This document shows positions 33,872 through 45,626 of a stretch of 64,000 bases of DNA, in pieces. The position numbers were made by a program, and so were the translations under genes. Source of the DNA: Leucobacter chinensis (GTDB lineage Bacteria > Actinomycetota > Actinomycetes > Actinomycetales > Microbacteriaceae). The stretch covers positions 62,001 to 126,000 of the forward strand of contig NZ_JAHQZR010000006.1 of assembly GCF_019049105.1 (NCBI RefSeq). Direction: 5' to 3'. Position 1 is the stretch's first letter; the number at the start of each line of letters is the position of its first letter. The notes below the pieces were generated by a model. It ran no database searches. It was not told the DNA's origin and saw only the letters and a list, made by a program, of their open reading frames with translations.

Positions 33872-34654
33872 ATGGCCGAACTCTATGACTGCTCAGATGC
33901 CTCACAGCTGCTCATCGGCGCCCGTACGGCGCGCCAGGCGATTGGGCGCGGCGAGCTTATCGTGCTACCAACCGACACCGTTTACGGTGTTGCGGCCGAC
34001 GCTTTTAGCCCACAGGCCGTGACGAAACTTCTCGAAGCGAAGGGGCGGGGCAGGCAGTCACCGCCTCCCGTCATGGTTGCCGATATGGCAGCGGTTGGAG
34101 CCCTCGCAGAGAGCGTTCCCGAGTGTGTGGAACGACTCGCGGCTGCGTTCTGGCCTGGGCCACTCACGATTGTTTTGCCGGCGCAACCCTCGCTGAGCTG
34201 GGATCTCGGTGATACCGGGGGAACCGTCGCGTTGCGCATTCCCGCGCAAGACGTCACCCTTGAGATTCTCCGGGAAACAGGCCCGCTCGCGGTCTCGAGC
34301 GCCAATAAGCACGGCGTTCCCGCGGCAAAGAACGCGGCCGAAGCAGACGAGATGCTCGGCGATTCGGTTGCCGCAGTGCTCGACGCGGGCGAGGTGCCCA
34401 CGGGTGAATCGTCGACCATTGTTGACGCAACTCGCGTGAGCGAGGGCAAGCTTCGTATTCTGAGGCAGGGCCCCGTCAGCATCGCAGACCTCGTTGAAGT
34501 GTGCCCCGAACTCGAAGTTAGTGTCGCCCCGAAACGCCCCGCCGTGCCAGCAGCGCCAGAGCCAGGGGCGGCCGAAGCAGAGCCGACTGAAGCTCAGCCA
34601 ACCGAAGCTCAGCCGACCGAGGAAGCGCCGGCAGCCGAGGCAACGGGCAACTAA
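33872..34654 (+). CDS. tsaC: L-threonylcarbamoyladenylate synthase (TsaC/YrdC/Sua5 family)
   Basis: The protein has 260 aa from ATG 33872. The YrdC core occupies about residues 15-215: LIVLPTDTVYGVAADAF, KGRGRQSPPPVMVADM, AAAFWPGPLTIVLPA, GPLAVSSANKHGVPAAKNA, and STIVDATRV. It makes the threonylcarbamoyl-AMP used for t6A modification of ANN-decoding tRNAs. The last 40 residues are an Ala/Pro/Glu tail containing repeated EAQPT units, absent from core family members. The adjoining wecA-like gene starts four bases after its stop. Confidence 0.92.
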   Translation: MAELYDCSDASQLLIGARTARQAIGRGELIVLPTDTVYGVAADAFSPQAVTKLLEAKGRGRQSPPPVMVADMAAVGALAESVPECVERLAAAFWPGPLTIVLPAQPSLSWDLGDTGGTVALRIPAQDVTLEILRETGPLAVSSANKHGVPAAKNAAEADEMLGDSVAAVLDAGEVPTGESSTIVDATRVSEGKLRILRQGPVSIADLVEVCPELEVSVAPKRPAVPAAPEPGAAEAEPTEAQPTEAQPTEEAPAAEATGN

Positions 34655-34657
34655 TTC

Positions 34658-35779
34658 GTGATTCCGTATCTATGGGTGGGTGCGCTTGCGGCGGCGGTAA
34701 CCGCGGTGGCCTCGATCGCGGTGCTGTGGGTGAGCCGCAAATACCAGCTTGCCCCGGAGGTTCGCGAACGCGATATGCATCAGAACCCGACGCCACGCCT
34801 TGGTGGGGTCGCGATGTATATCGGGCTGCTCGCCGGAATGCTCGGTGTTGTGTGGTTCGGGGGCAATGACTTCGCGGTTGTCTTGCAAAATACAAGCCAA
34901 CTGTGGGCGCTACTCATTGCCGTCACGATTATCGTTGTCGTAGGCGTTATCGATGACCTCATCGACCTTGACTGGATGCTGAAGCTCGGAGCTCAACTGG
35001 TCGCCGCCGGTTTGCTCGCATGGCAGGGTGTACAGATTCTTTCGCTGCCACTTGGCAACACGCTCATCGTTGCCTCGCCATATATCAACATGGTGCTCAC
35101 CGTTTTTCTTATGGTGACGGTGATGAACGCGATGAACTTCATCGATGGGCTTGACGGGCTCGTCGCGGGTGTTGCCCTGATTGCAAACCTGACATTCTTT
35201 GTCTACACGATGTTGCTGGCGCGCGATCTTGGGAGCGCTGAATCGGTGAGCTTCGCAAGTCTCATCGCGGCGCTGCTCGTGGGGGTGTGCGTCGGCTTCT
35301 TGCCGTTCAATTGGCACCGCGCAAAAATGTTCATGGGCGATGCGGGCGCCTTGATGATCGGGCTGCTCATGGCGACGTCAACGATCATGGTCACCGGTCA
35401 GCTGAACCCCGCTTCGCTCAGTACCGACGTGGTGATTGCCTCGTGGATTCCGATCATCCTGCCCTTCGCTGTGCTTGCGTTGCCTCTCGCTGATCTGTTG
35501 CTGGCTGTTGCACGCCGGCTGAGGGCAGGGAAGAGCCCATTCAGTGCCGATAGACATCACCTGCACCACAAGCTCATCGACCTTGGGCACTCGCACACGC
35601 AGGCGGCAATGATTTTTCACCTGTGGACCCTCGTGATCTCACTCGCATGCCTGCTTACCTTTACGCTCGAGGGGTATACGATTCCCATTCTTGTTCTCGT
35701 GATTGGCTGTGGGCTGTGCCTTGTTGTCACCCTCGTGCCAGCATCGCGGGCAAAGACATTGCTACGGTTGCACTCGTAA
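34658..35779 (+). CDS. WecA/TagO-like undecaprenyl-phosphate sugar-1-phosphate transferase
   Basis: The protein has 373 aa from GTG 34658, translation probably coupled to tsaC. A polytopic membrane protein of glycosyltransferase family 4 (MraY/WecA): NPTPRLGGVAMYIG, the DDLIDLDW Asp-rich loop, MNFIDGLDGLVAG, NWHRAKMFMGDAGALMIGLL and the HHLHHKLID C-terminal loop. It would start synthesis of an envelope polymer by moving a sugar phosphate to undecaprenyl phosphate. The exact sugar is not determined by sequence. Confidence 0.9.
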   Translation: MIPYLWVGALAAAVTAVASIAVLWVSRKYQLAPEVRERDMHQNPTPRLGGVAMYIGLLAGMLGVVWFGGNDFAVVLQNTSQLWALLIAVTIIVVVGVIDDLIDLDWMLKLGAQLVAAGLLAWQGVQILSLPLGNTLIVASPYINMVLTVFLMVTVMNAMNFIDGLDGLVAGVALIANLTFFVYTMLLARDLGSAESVSFASLIAALLVGVCVGFLPFNWHRAKMFMGDAGALMIGLLMATSTIMVTGQLNPASLSTDVVIASWIPIILPFAVLALPLADLLLAVARRLRAGKSPFSADRHHLHHKLIDLGHSHTQAAMIFHLWTLVISLACLLTFTLEGYTIPILVLVIGCGLCLVVTLVPASRAKTLLRLHS

Positions 35780-35799
35780 CCCCTGAGAGGAACCCCGAC

Positions 35800-36279
35800 A
35801 TGACTGAACCCACGCCAAACGCCATGCCGCAGCCAGAACCAGAACCGATCGAGCGCGAAATGCCGGTCTCGCAGCCTGTATTCGTTAAGGCCCTCAAATG
35901 GTCAGTCGTCGCGACCGTGCTCATGATCATCGTGTTTGGACTTATCGGCTGGCTGGTGAGCGAGGAGCGCGGGCTCATCGGTGGGGTGCTCGGCGCAGCT
36001 GGGGCAGGGGTCTTCTTTGCGCTGACGCTCGGTAGTATCGCATTTGCCAACCGCTTTGTTGAGAGCGACCTGTACGTGCCAATGTTCTTTGGCATCGTGG
36101 TTGGGGGCTGGCTGTTGAAGTTCGTTCTCTTCATTGTTGCGGCTCTACTGCTCAAATCTCAGCCGTGGCTTGACCCAACGATCTTGTTCATCGCCGTCAT
36201 TGTCGGCGTGCTTGTCTCGCTGGCAATCGACGCTTTTGTTGTCTTGAAATCAAGAATTCCACTCGTTTCTGGCCGCTAG
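35800..36279 (+). CDS. AtpI-like small membrane protein preceding the ATP synthase
   Basis: I chose ATG 35800 (GAGAGG ten bases upstream), giving 159 aa. A Pro/Glu-rich N-terminus (TPNAMPQPEPEPIEREMP) is followed by about four hydrophobic segments (VVATVLMIIVFGLIGWLV and so on). Size and position just before atpB match AtpI/DUF-type proteins that help c-ring assembly. Sequence conservation of this group is low, so the assignment rests on topology and context. Confidence 0.75.
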   Translation: MTEPTPNAMPQPEPEPIEREMPVSQPVFVKALKWSVVATVLMIIVFGLIGWLVSEERGLIGGVLGAAGAGVFFALTLGSIAFANRFVESDLYVPMFFGIVVGGWLLKFVLFIVAALLLKSQPWLDPTILFIAVIVGVLVSLAIDAFVVLKSRIPLVSGR

Positions 36280-36300
36280 ACAACCTATTACCCGTACAGG

Positions 36301-36329
36301 TTTCGCTCGCGGCGAGAAGTTGATAGTAT
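36301..36329 (+). promoter_or_regulatory. Candidate promoter of the ATP synthase operon
   Basis: TTTCGC (36301-36306) and TAGTAT (36324-36329) with a 17-base spacer, followed by a leader of about 115 bases to atpB. Spacing is ideal; the -35 is weak. Confidence 0.45.
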
Positions 36330-36450
36330 GGGCGAGGTTCTTCAAGTGTGCGCATTATCAGCAGGTATGAAGAATCTCGTCCCATGATCGCAGTTGTGTG
36401 AGTAGGTACTCGCACCGAGAAACAGGAGACTGGCGCTGTCCGCAACCGCT

Positions 36451-37251
36451 ATGCACCTCGTGACCTTGGCAGCTCTTCCCTTTGAGGGAGGCTTCCACCC
36501 GCCGACGATCGACGAGTTCTTCCCAGACGTCGTACTCTTCGAAGGCACCATCTTCGCGATGAACCGCATCATGATGATTCGTGTTCTCATGATGGTCGTT
36601 CTGCTCGTTCTCTTCTGGCTCGGTACCCGCAACATGCGCGTGATCCCGACCCGTGGTCAGTCGATCACTGAGATGGCACTCGACTTCGTACGCGTGAACA
36701 TTGCTGAAGACCTGCTCGGTAAAGCCGATGCAAAGCGCTTCATGCCTATTCTCGCCTCGATCTTCTTCATGATTCTGGCCTTCAACATCACCGGCATCAT
36801 TCCGTTCCTCAACATTGGTGTCTCGTCGGTGATCGGCGTTCCGCTCGTGCTTGCGGTTGTGACCTACATCACCTTCATTTACGCGGGTGTTAAGAAGAGC
36901 CCGAAGAACTTCTTCAAGAACTCGCTCTTCCCGGCAGGCGTTCCCAAGCCCCTGTACATCATTGTTACCCCGATCGAGTTCTTCTCGACCTTCGTTCTTC
37001 GCCCAGCAACGCTCACGCTGCGTCTGCTCATGAACATGCTCGTAGGCCACTTGCTGCTCGTGCTGTTCTTCTCGGCAACGAACTTCTTCATCTTCAACGC
37101 TGATGGCTTCATGAAGCTCTTCGGTGTTGGCACTTTCGTCGTGGGCTTTGCTTTCACCCTCTTCGAAATCCTGGTGGCATTCCTCCAGGCATACATCTTC
37201 ACCATTCTCACTGGCGTCTACATCCAGCTCGCGCTGGCTGAAGAACACTAA
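36451..37251 (+). CDS. atpB: ATP synthase subunit a
   Basis: The protein has 266 aa from ATG 36451. The helix with the essential Arg is in LRPATLTLRLLMNMLVGHLL, and the C-terminal LQAYIFTILTGVYIQLALAEEH is typical. The start is uncertain: the only good ribosome-binding site (AGGAG, 36424-36428) is 22 bases before this ATG but seven bases before an in-frame CTG at 36436, which would add five residues. It forms the proton half-channels of Fo. First gene of atpBEFHAGDC. Confidence 0.95.
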   Translation: MHLVTLAALPFEGGFHPPTIDEFFPDVVLFEGTIFAMNRIMMIRVLMMVVLLVLFWLGTRNMRVIPTRGQSITEMALDFVRVNIAEDLLGKADAKRFMPILASIFFMILAFNITGIIPFLNIGVSSVIGVPLVLAVVTYITFIYAGVKKSPKNFFKNSLFPAGVPKPLYIIVTPIEFFSTFVLRPATLTLRLLMNMLVGHLLLVLFFSATNFFIFNADGFMKLFGVGTFVVGFAFTLFEILVAFLQAYIFTILTGVYIQLALAEEH

Positions 37252-37275
37252 TTCGGGCTACGTCAACCGGCGTAG

Positions 37276-37527
<252 letters not shown>

Positions 37528-37564
37528 GTCTTCCAACTTTTCCTAGTCTCGAAAGGGAGGCTCG

Positions 37565-38107
37565 ATGAATAACGCAGTACTTGCTGCTGCAGAGGGTAAA
37601 CCAAACCCACTGCTTCCTGCGGATTACGACATCTTCTGGTCGGCAATCATCTTCGTCATCATCCTTATTGCATTCTGGAAGGTCTTCCTTCCTAAGTTCA
37701 CCGCAATGCTCGACGCTCGCGCCGAGGCCATTGAGGGAAACATTGCAAAGGCTGACGAAGCTCAGGCCAAGGCCGAAGCCGCTCTGCAGGAATACAACGC
37801 CCAGCTTGCTGGCGCCCGCGAGGAAGCAGCTGAGATTCGCGATTCAGCTCGTCAGGATGCAACCAAGATTGTTGCCAAGGCGAAGGAAGACGCAACGACC
37901 GAACAGGCTCGCATTGTTCAGTCGGCTCAGGCACAGATCGAAGCCGAGCGTCAGACCGCGTATGTGTCACTCCAGAAGGAAGTTGGCACTCTCGCAATTG
38001 ACCTCGCCTCAGGCGTCGTTGGTGAATCACTCAGCGAAGACGCAAAGGCTACCGCCCTCGTCGACCGCTTTATCGCGGACCTTGAGAACACGAAGGCAGT
38101 GGGCTAA
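37565..38107 (+). CDS. atpF: ATP synthase subunit b
   Basis: The protein has 180 aa from ATG 37565 with AAAGGGAGG upstream. One TM helix (FWSAIIFVIILIAFWKVFLP), then a long charged helical stalk (EAIEGNIAKADEAQAKAEAA; QDATKIVAKAKEDATTEQAR). It is the peripheral stator stalk. Its stop directly abuts atpH (TAAATG). Confidence 0.96.
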   Translation: MNNAVLAAAEGKPNPLLPADYDIFWSAIIFVIILIAFWKVFLPKFTAMLDARAEAIEGNIAKADEAQAKAEAALQEYNAQLAGAREEAAEIRDSARQDATKIVAKAKEDATTEQARIVQSAQAQIEAERQTAYVSLQKEVGTLAIDLASGVVGESLSEDAKATALVDRFIADLENTKAVG

Positions 38108-38884
38108 ATGGGCAGTGCTTCACGGAGCGCTCTAGCGGCGGCTCGCAGCGTTCTCGACTCACAGTCGCAGGCAGGGCTCGGTAGCGAGCTACTGCAGGCC
38201 TCGGCTGTGCTCGAGGGCTCGCCAGCCCTGGTCGGTGGGCTCACCGACCCCGCGGGTGATGCGCAGAGTAAAAAAGAACTCGTTGCAAAGGTCTTCGCCG
38301 AGGCGGGTGCGGGCACTCAGGCCGTACTGAACGCCGCAGCTGGCGAACGCTGGTCGAACACCGACGAGTTCGTTGCAGGTGTTGAAGAGCTCGGAATTCG
38401 TGCTGCTGCTTCGGTTCAGCCCGGTCTTGATGAAGAGCTTCTCGCCATCGAAACAGTGATCAGCGGAAACCACGAGCTTGAGCTCACACTCGGAAGCAAG
38501 CTGGGTGTAGCTGAGCAGAAGGTCAAGGTCGTTCACGAACTGTTCAACGGCAAGGTCTCGGCAACCGCACTTGAGGTTGTTGAGCACACCGTGGCTCAGC
38601 CGCGTGGCCGTCGCATTGGTCGTGTTCTTCGTGACTTCGCAAAGATCATCGCAGACCAGGGAGGCGCCGAACTTGCTACGGTAACGCTCGCCGCACCCCT
38701 TGATGCAGCTCGTCTCGAGCGCCTGCAGACACTACTCTCGGCCCAGTCGGGTCGTGCGGTGAAGCTGACGACCGTCATCGATCCGTCTCTCGTGGGCGGT
38801 GTGCGAATTCAGATTGGCGACAACGTGATTGACGGCAGCGTCAAAGCACGTCTCGACGATCTTCGACTCCAGCTCGCAGGCTAG
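38108..38884 (+). CDS. atpH: ATP synthase subunit delta
   Basis: The protein has 258 aa from ATG 38108. An N-terminal helical part (RSALAAARSVLDSQ) leads into the OSCP/delta domain, with the C-terminal signature IDPSLVGGVRIQIGDNVIDGSV. It is longer than the E. coli protein (177 aa), as usual in actinobacteria, and links the stalk to F1. Confidence 0.95.
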   Translation: MGSASRSALAAARSVLDSQSQAGLGSELLQASAVLEGSPALVGGLTDPAGDAQSKKELVAKVFAEAGAGTQAVLNAAAGERWSNTDEFVAGVEELGIRAAASVQPGLDEELLAIETVISGNHELELTLGSKLGVAEQKVKVVHELFNGKVSATALEVVEHTVAQPRGRRIGRVLRDFAKIIADQGGAELATVTLAAPLDAARLERLQTLLSAQSGRAVKLTTVIDPSLVGGVRIQIGDNVIDGSVKARLDDLRLQLAG

Positions 38885-38932
38885 CGGGTACTACATCTTT
38901 TCCGGCTTGGCCGGTTGACTAGAGGAAAAACA

Positions 38933-40561
38933 ATGGCAGAAATCACCATCAGCCCCGATGAAATTCGCGGCGCCTTGAAGGATTTTGCGGCCTCGTACGA
39001 GCCCGCTGGTGCTGAGAGCACCGAAGTTGGAACGGTTATTGACGCAGCCGACGGTATTGCACACGTCGAGGGCCTTCCCGGCGTTATGGCTAACGAGCTT
39101 GTTCGCTTTGCCGATGGCACCCTGGGCCTCGCCCAGAACCTTGAAGAGAACGAAATTGGTGTCGTTGTGCTCGGTGAGTTCACCGAGATCGCAGAGGGAC
39201 AGCCAGTAACCCGCACCGGTGAGGTGCTCTCGGTTCCGGTTGGCGAGGGCTACCTTGGTCGCGTGGTTGACCCACTCGGCAAGCCCATCGACGGACTCGG
39301 TGAAATCACCGGTATCGAGGGTCGTCGTGCACTCGAGCTCCAGGCTCCCGGCGTTATGCAGCGTAAATCGGTTCACGAGCCGCTGCAGACCGGTATGAAG
39401 GCAATCGACGCGATGATCCCCGTTGGCCGTGGCCAGCGTCAGCTCATCATTGGCGACCGCCAGACCGGTAAGACCGCTCTCGCGATCGATACGATCATCA
39501 ACCAGCGTGCAAACTGGGAGTCGGGTGACCCCACGAAGCAGGTTCGTTGCATCTACGTCGCAATCGGTCAGAAGGGTTCAACCATCGCCTCGGTGAAGGG
39601 TGCACTCGAAGACGCAGGCGCGATGGAGTACACCACCATCGTTGCTTCACCAGCTTCAGACCCCGCAGGCTTCAAGTACCTTGCGCCGTACACCGGTTCG
39701 GCTATCGGCCAGCACTGGATGTACGATGGCAAGCACGTACTCATCGTGTTCGATGACCTCTCGAAGCAGGCTGAAGCCTACCGTGCCGTGTCACTCTTGC
39801 TGCGTCGCCCACCGGGCCGCGAGGCATACCCCGGTGACGTTTTCTACTTGCACTCACGCCTGCTCGAGCGTTGTGCAAAGCTTTCTGACGACCTCGGCGC
39901 AGGCTCGATGACCGGTCTTCCGATCATTGAGACCAAGGCGAACGACGTCTCGGCATACATTCCGACCAACGTAATCTCGATTACCGATGGTCAGATCTTC
40001 CTGCAGTCAGACCTCTTCAACGCAAACCAGCGCCCAGCGGTTGACGTTGGTATCTCGGTTTCACGTGTTGGTGGCGACGCCCAGGTGAAGTCGATCAAGA
40101 AGGTCTCAGGTACGTTGAAGCTTGAGCTCGCTCAGTACCGTGCGCTTGAGGCATTCTCGATGTTCGCATCAGACCTCGACGCTGCAAGCCGCCGTCAGCT
40201 TGACCGTGGTGCACGCCTCACCGAGCTGCTCAAGCAGCCTCAGTACACCCCGTACCCGGTTGAAGATCAGACCGTGTCGATCTGGGCTGGTACCAAGGGT
40301 TACTTCGACGATGTTCCAGTTGTAGACGTTCTGCGCTTCGAGCGTGAGTTCCTCGACTACGTTGCGAACAACTCGCAGGCACTCACGACCCTTCGTGAGA
40401 CGAACGTGCTCGATGACGAAACCGTTGCAACGCTGACGGCTCTCATCGAGAAGTTCAAGCTTGAGTTCCGCACTTCAGAGGGCAAGGCGCTCAACGAGCA
40501 GTTTGACGCACTCGCAGACGAAGACATCAACCAGGAGCAGCTGGTCGTTAACAAGAAGTAG
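38933..40561 (+). CDS. atpA: ATP synthase subunit alpha
   Basis: ATG 38933 chosen (AGAGGA upstream), giving 542 aa. P-loop [15 protein letters not shown] at about residue 170, [11 protein letters not shown] before it, and the C-terminal region with [20 protein letters not shown]. It carries the non-catalytic nucleotide sites of F1. Confidence 0.97.
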   Translation: MAEITISPDEIRGALKDFAASYEPAGAESTEVGTVIDAADGIAHVEGLPGVMANELVRFADGTLGLAQNLEENEIGVVVLGEFTEIAEGQPVTRTGEVLSVPVGEGYLGRVVDPLGKPIDGLGEITGIEGRRALELQAPGVMQRKSVHEPLQTGMKAIDAMIPVGRGQRQLIIGDRQTGKTALAIDTIINQRANWESGDPTKQVRCIYVAIGQKGSTIASVKGALEDAGAMEYTTIVASPASDPAGFKYLAPYTGSAIGQHWMYDGKHVLIVFDDLSKQAEAYRAVSLLLRRPPGREAYPGDVFYLHSRLLERCAKLSDDLGAGSMTGLPIIETKANDVSAYIPTNVISITDGQIFLQSDLFNANQRPAVDVGISVSRVGGDAQVKSIKKVSGTLKLELAQYRALEAFSMFASDLDAASRRQLDRGARLTELLKQPQYTPYPVEDQTVSIWAGTKGYFDDVPVVDVLRFEREFLDYVANNSQALTTLRETNVLDDETVATLTALIEKFKLEFRTSEGKALNEQFDALADEDINQEQLVVNKK

Positions 40562-40632
40562 TTGGTCAGCGGGGTAGCCGAGGCTGCCCCGCACCACACT
40601 TCTCGATCAGTACCTCTAGACACAGGAGAGAC

Positions 40633-43004
<2,372 letters not shown>

Positions 43005-43006
43005 TC

Positions 43007-43270
43007 ATGGCTACCCTCAGCGTCAACATCGTGTCGGCCGACCGTCAGGTCTGGTCAGGCGAAGCAACCCAGATCGTCGCAAAAACGGTCGAGGGCGAGA
43101 TCGGTATTCTTGCCGGTCACGAACCGCTCCTCGCAGTGCTCGGTGATGGTGCAGTTCGCATCACCACCACCGACGGCTCTGTCGTGGTTGTGAACGCAGA
43201 GGGTGGTTTCTTCTCGGTTAACCGCAACTCAGTTGAGGTTGTTGCCGGGCAGGCTTCCCTCGTCGCCTAA
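43007..43270 (+). CDS. atpC: ATP synthase subunit epsilon (short form)
   Basis: The protein has 87 aa from ATG 43007, two bases after the atpD stop. Only the N-terminal beta-sandwich is present (NIVSADRQVWSGEATQIVAK; GEIGILAGHEPLLAVLGDGA; GGFFSVNRNSVEVVAGQ). The C-terminal two-helix domain that blocks ATP hydrolysis in E. coli (139 aa total) is absent. No frame continues it downstream, so it is a genuinely short epsilon rather than a frameshift. Confidence 0.95.
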   Translation: MATLSVNIVSADRQVWSGEATQIVAKTVEGEIGILAGHEPLLAVLGDGAVRITTTDGSVVVVNAEGGFFSVNRNSVEVVAGQASLVA

Positions 43271-43288
43271 CGGCGAAACACTATTCTC

Positions 43289-44068
43289 ATGCGTGTGCTG
43301 TTGCCGCCGTCAGAGTCCAAGCGACCTGACGGCGGCAACGCCATTTTTAGCGCAGAAAAACTGCTCTTCCAAGCAGACCTGGGTGAGACCAGGAAACGCG
43401 TTCTCGAGGCGGTCGTAGCGGTAAGCGCCGACACCCAGCGCGCACAGAAGGCCTTCAAGCTCGGCGCGAAGGCCGCCAACGAACTACAGCACAACCTGCA
43501 TCTGAGCGATGCCCAGGGACTCGCTGCGATTGAGCGCTACGTCGGGGTGCTCTTTGACGAGATCGACATTGATGAGCTCGACGAAGCATCGCGTGGGTGG
43601 ATCGCAGACCACGTCTTCATCCAATCGGCTCTCTTCGGTCTCGTGAGTGCCTCAGATGAGATTCCGCCTTACCGGCTTTCAGCATCGTCACGACTCACCG
43701 ATGAGCTCGGGGCAACGTTAAAGAAAACCTGGCTCGAAGCGTTTGCCGACTTTGAATGGCCAGAGGCGTTCATGCTTGACCTCCGGTCGAAAGACTATGC
43801 CGCACTCGCGCCCCTGCCTGACACGGTCGAGTGGCTTACGCTCGACATCGCTCAGCGAACCGATGATGGGGGAGTGCGGGCGCTCAATCACTTCAATAAG
43901 CGAGCAAAGGGAGACCTCGTGAAGCGTCTCGCCCGCTCGCAGGCGAGCATCACGTCGCAGGCCGAATTCCTGGCGTGGGCGAATGACGAGGGCCTCGAAA
44001 TCACCGAGAGTGGTGAACCGCATCACGCGACACTCGTGACGGCGCTCGGCGCTGTCTCTGCCCGCTAG
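43289..44068 (+). CDS. yaaA: YaaA family peroxide-stress protein
   Basis: The protein has 259 aa from ATG 43289. MRVLLPPSESKRPDGGNAIF at the start and the FKLGAKAANELQHNLHLSD region match the YaaA/DUF328 family; the C-terminal ALNHFNKRAKGDLVKRLARS carries the conserved N..K.KG..R motif. E. coli YaaA limits intracellular iron during hydrogen-peroxide stress. A TATTCT box lies directly upstream, so its promoter may be inside the atpC end. Confidence 0.85.
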   Translation: MRVLLPPSESKRPDGGNAIFSAEKLLFQADLGETRKRVLEAVVAVSADTQRAQKAFKLGAKAANELQHNLHLSDAQGLAAIERYVGVLFDEIDIDELDEASRGWIADHVFIQSALFGLVSASDEIPPYRLSASSRLTDELGATLKKTWLEAFADFEWPEAFMLDLRSKDYAALAPLPDTVEWLTLDIAQRTDDGGVRALNHFNKRAKGDLVKRLARSQASITSQAEFLAWANDEGLEITESGEPHHATLVTALGAVSAR

Positions 44069-44110
44069 CGTGTACCATGGGTGGGTGGGGAACGATGAGC
44101 GGAGAGAAGC

Positions 44111-44971
44111 TTGACTGAAGTAGGCCGTAACGGTTCATACGAACGCGTTGCCCTGTCAGACCATCTCGTCATTGAACTGTCCTGGCACGCAATTACCGAT
44201 ACTGGACTGAGGCGTGAAAACAACCAAGATAGCTACACGGTTGTTCCTCCGATCTTTGCAGTGGCCGACGGCATGGGCGGTCACACCGCAGGCGAGATTG
44301 CCTCTGACGCGGTCGCGACACGCCTCTCAGAACTGCAAGACCTCCAAGACCTCACTCCTGAACACATCGATCGTGTGCTCAGGGAGTCGGTTTTCGATAT
44401 TCAAGAGCGCGTCGGCGAGACTGATCTCGGCGCTGGTACGACGGTAACGGGGCTCGCCCTCGTGAAAAATGACGACCGTGCCTCGTGGCTTGTGCTCAAT
44501 ATTGGTGACTCACGGGTATACCAGTTCTTCCGTGGTTCGCTTAGTCAGGTGACGACCGATCATTCGGTCGTGCAGCACCTCATTGATACCGGGGCAATTA
44601 CCCCGGAAGAGGCCGAGACGCACCCGCACGCAAATGTTATTACGAGGGCCGTCGGCTTCAACGAGGAGCCGATTCCTGACTACACCGAGCTCGCGCTCAT
44701 TCCTGGACAGCGCATGCTCATTTGCTCTGACGGGCTCACCAAAGAGCTCACTGATTTCGGTATTCGTCACTTCCTCTCAACGGCACGCACCGCGAAAGAC
44801 GCCGCAGAGGAACTTCTGCAGCAGGCCCTCCAAAACTCAGGGCGCGACAACGTGACGGTCGTGGTCATCGACGTGCACGCCGTTGGTGATATGCGAGAGA
44901 CGGGCGACCTGTCTCGCACGCGCTTGCCGCTCAACGATCCCTCAGACACCGAAGAAGTTCCTCGAATTTAG
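44111..44971 (+). CDS. PP2C-type serine/threonine phosphatase
   Basis: The protein has 286 aa from TTG 44111 (GGAG six bases upstream; the ATG at 44095 is out of frame and soon stopped). PPM/PP2C motifs: TGLRRENNQDSYTV (metal Asp), VADGMGGHTAGEIASD, NIGDSRVYQFF, a TTDHSVVQHLIDTGAITPEE flap, ICSDGLTKEL and GRDNVTVVVIDV. Cytoplasmic, with no TM segment. It probably opposes PknA/B-type kinases, none of which is in the window. Confidence 0.93.
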   Translation: MTEVGRNGSYERVALSDHLVIELSWHAITDTGLRRENNQDSYTVVPPIFAVADGMGGHTAGEIASDAVATRLSELQDLQDLTPEHIDRVLRESVFDIQERVGETDLGAGTTVTGLALVKNDDRASWLVLNIGDSRVYQFFRGSLSQVTTDHSVVQHLIDTGAITPEEAETHPHANVITRAVGFNEEPIPDYTELALIPGQRMLICSDGLTKELTDFGIRHFLSTARTAKDAAEELLQQALQNSGRDNVTVVVIDVHAVGDMRETGDLSRTRLPLNDPSDTEEVPRI

Positions 44972-44980
44972 GCCTGGCGG

Positions 44981-44986
44981 TACCAT
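44981..44986 (+). promoter_or_regulatory. -10 box (TACCAT) of a leaderless trpF transcript
   Basis: TACCAT, then seven bases, then ATG 44994. This decides the start over the open frame running back to 44883 in the phosphatase gene. Confidence 0.55.
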
Positions 44987-44993
44987 GGAACCC

Positions 44994-45611
44994 ATGCATA
45001 CCCCCTTCGTGAAGATTTGCGGCCTCTCGACTGAGGAGACCGTCGACGCTGCGGTTGCCGCGGGAGCGAGCGCGGTCGGCTTTGTCTTCGCGCCGAGTCC
45101 GAGGCTCGTGACGGCAAATCGTGCTCGGGTGCTTATCGAGCGTGTTCCCGAGGGCATTGAAACGGTTGGTGTGTTTCGCAAACAGCCCCTGAGCGAGGTG
45201 CTCGCGACCGCAAATGCCGCGGGGCTCACCACGGTCCAGTTTCATGGGTACGAGCCGCTGAGCGACGTTGTAGCCGCACAGAAGGCTGGCTTTCAGACCC
45301 TGAGGGCCTTCGCTATTGACGAGTATCTCGCACTCGGCACAGCTGAGCGGGAGCGTTGGAACGAGGAGCGGCTGCTCATCGACGCGGTCGAGCCCGGGGG
45401 AGGCATTCCCTTTGACCCGGCTCAGCTCGGCGACGCGCGCCCGACGGGCTGGTGGCTGCTTGCAGGCGGGCTCACACCCGGCAATGTGGCCGATTGCATG
45501 AGCGTGCTGCAGCCTACGGGCGTTGACGTTTCGAGCGGCGTTGAATCGACGCGTGGGGTGAAGTCGATCGAACGCATTCGTGCGTTCGCGAAGGCAGCGC
45601 TCAGGCAGTAG
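44994..45611 (+). CDS. trpF: Phosphoribosylanthranilate isomerase
   Basis: The protein has 205 aa from ATG 44994. TIM-barrel with FVKICGLSTEETVDAAVAAG (catalytic Cys), GFVFAPSPRLV, VQFHGYE, LLAGGLTPGNVADCM and VDVSSGVESTRGVKS (catalytic Asp). It catalyses the Amadori rearrangement in tryptophan synthesis. It stands alone, away from other trp genes. Confidence 0.9.
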   Translation: MHTPFVKICGLSTEETVDAAVAAGASAVGFVFAPSPRLVTANRARVLIERVPEGIETVGVFRKQPLSEVLATANAAGLTTVQFHGYEPLSDVVAAQKAGFQTLRAFAIDEYLALGTAERERWNEERLLIDAVEPGGGIPFDPAQLGDARPTGWWLLAGGLTPGNVADCMSVLQPTGVDVSSGVESTRGVKSIERIRAFAKAALRQ

Positions 45612-45626
45612 CTGGGCGGTGTGCGC

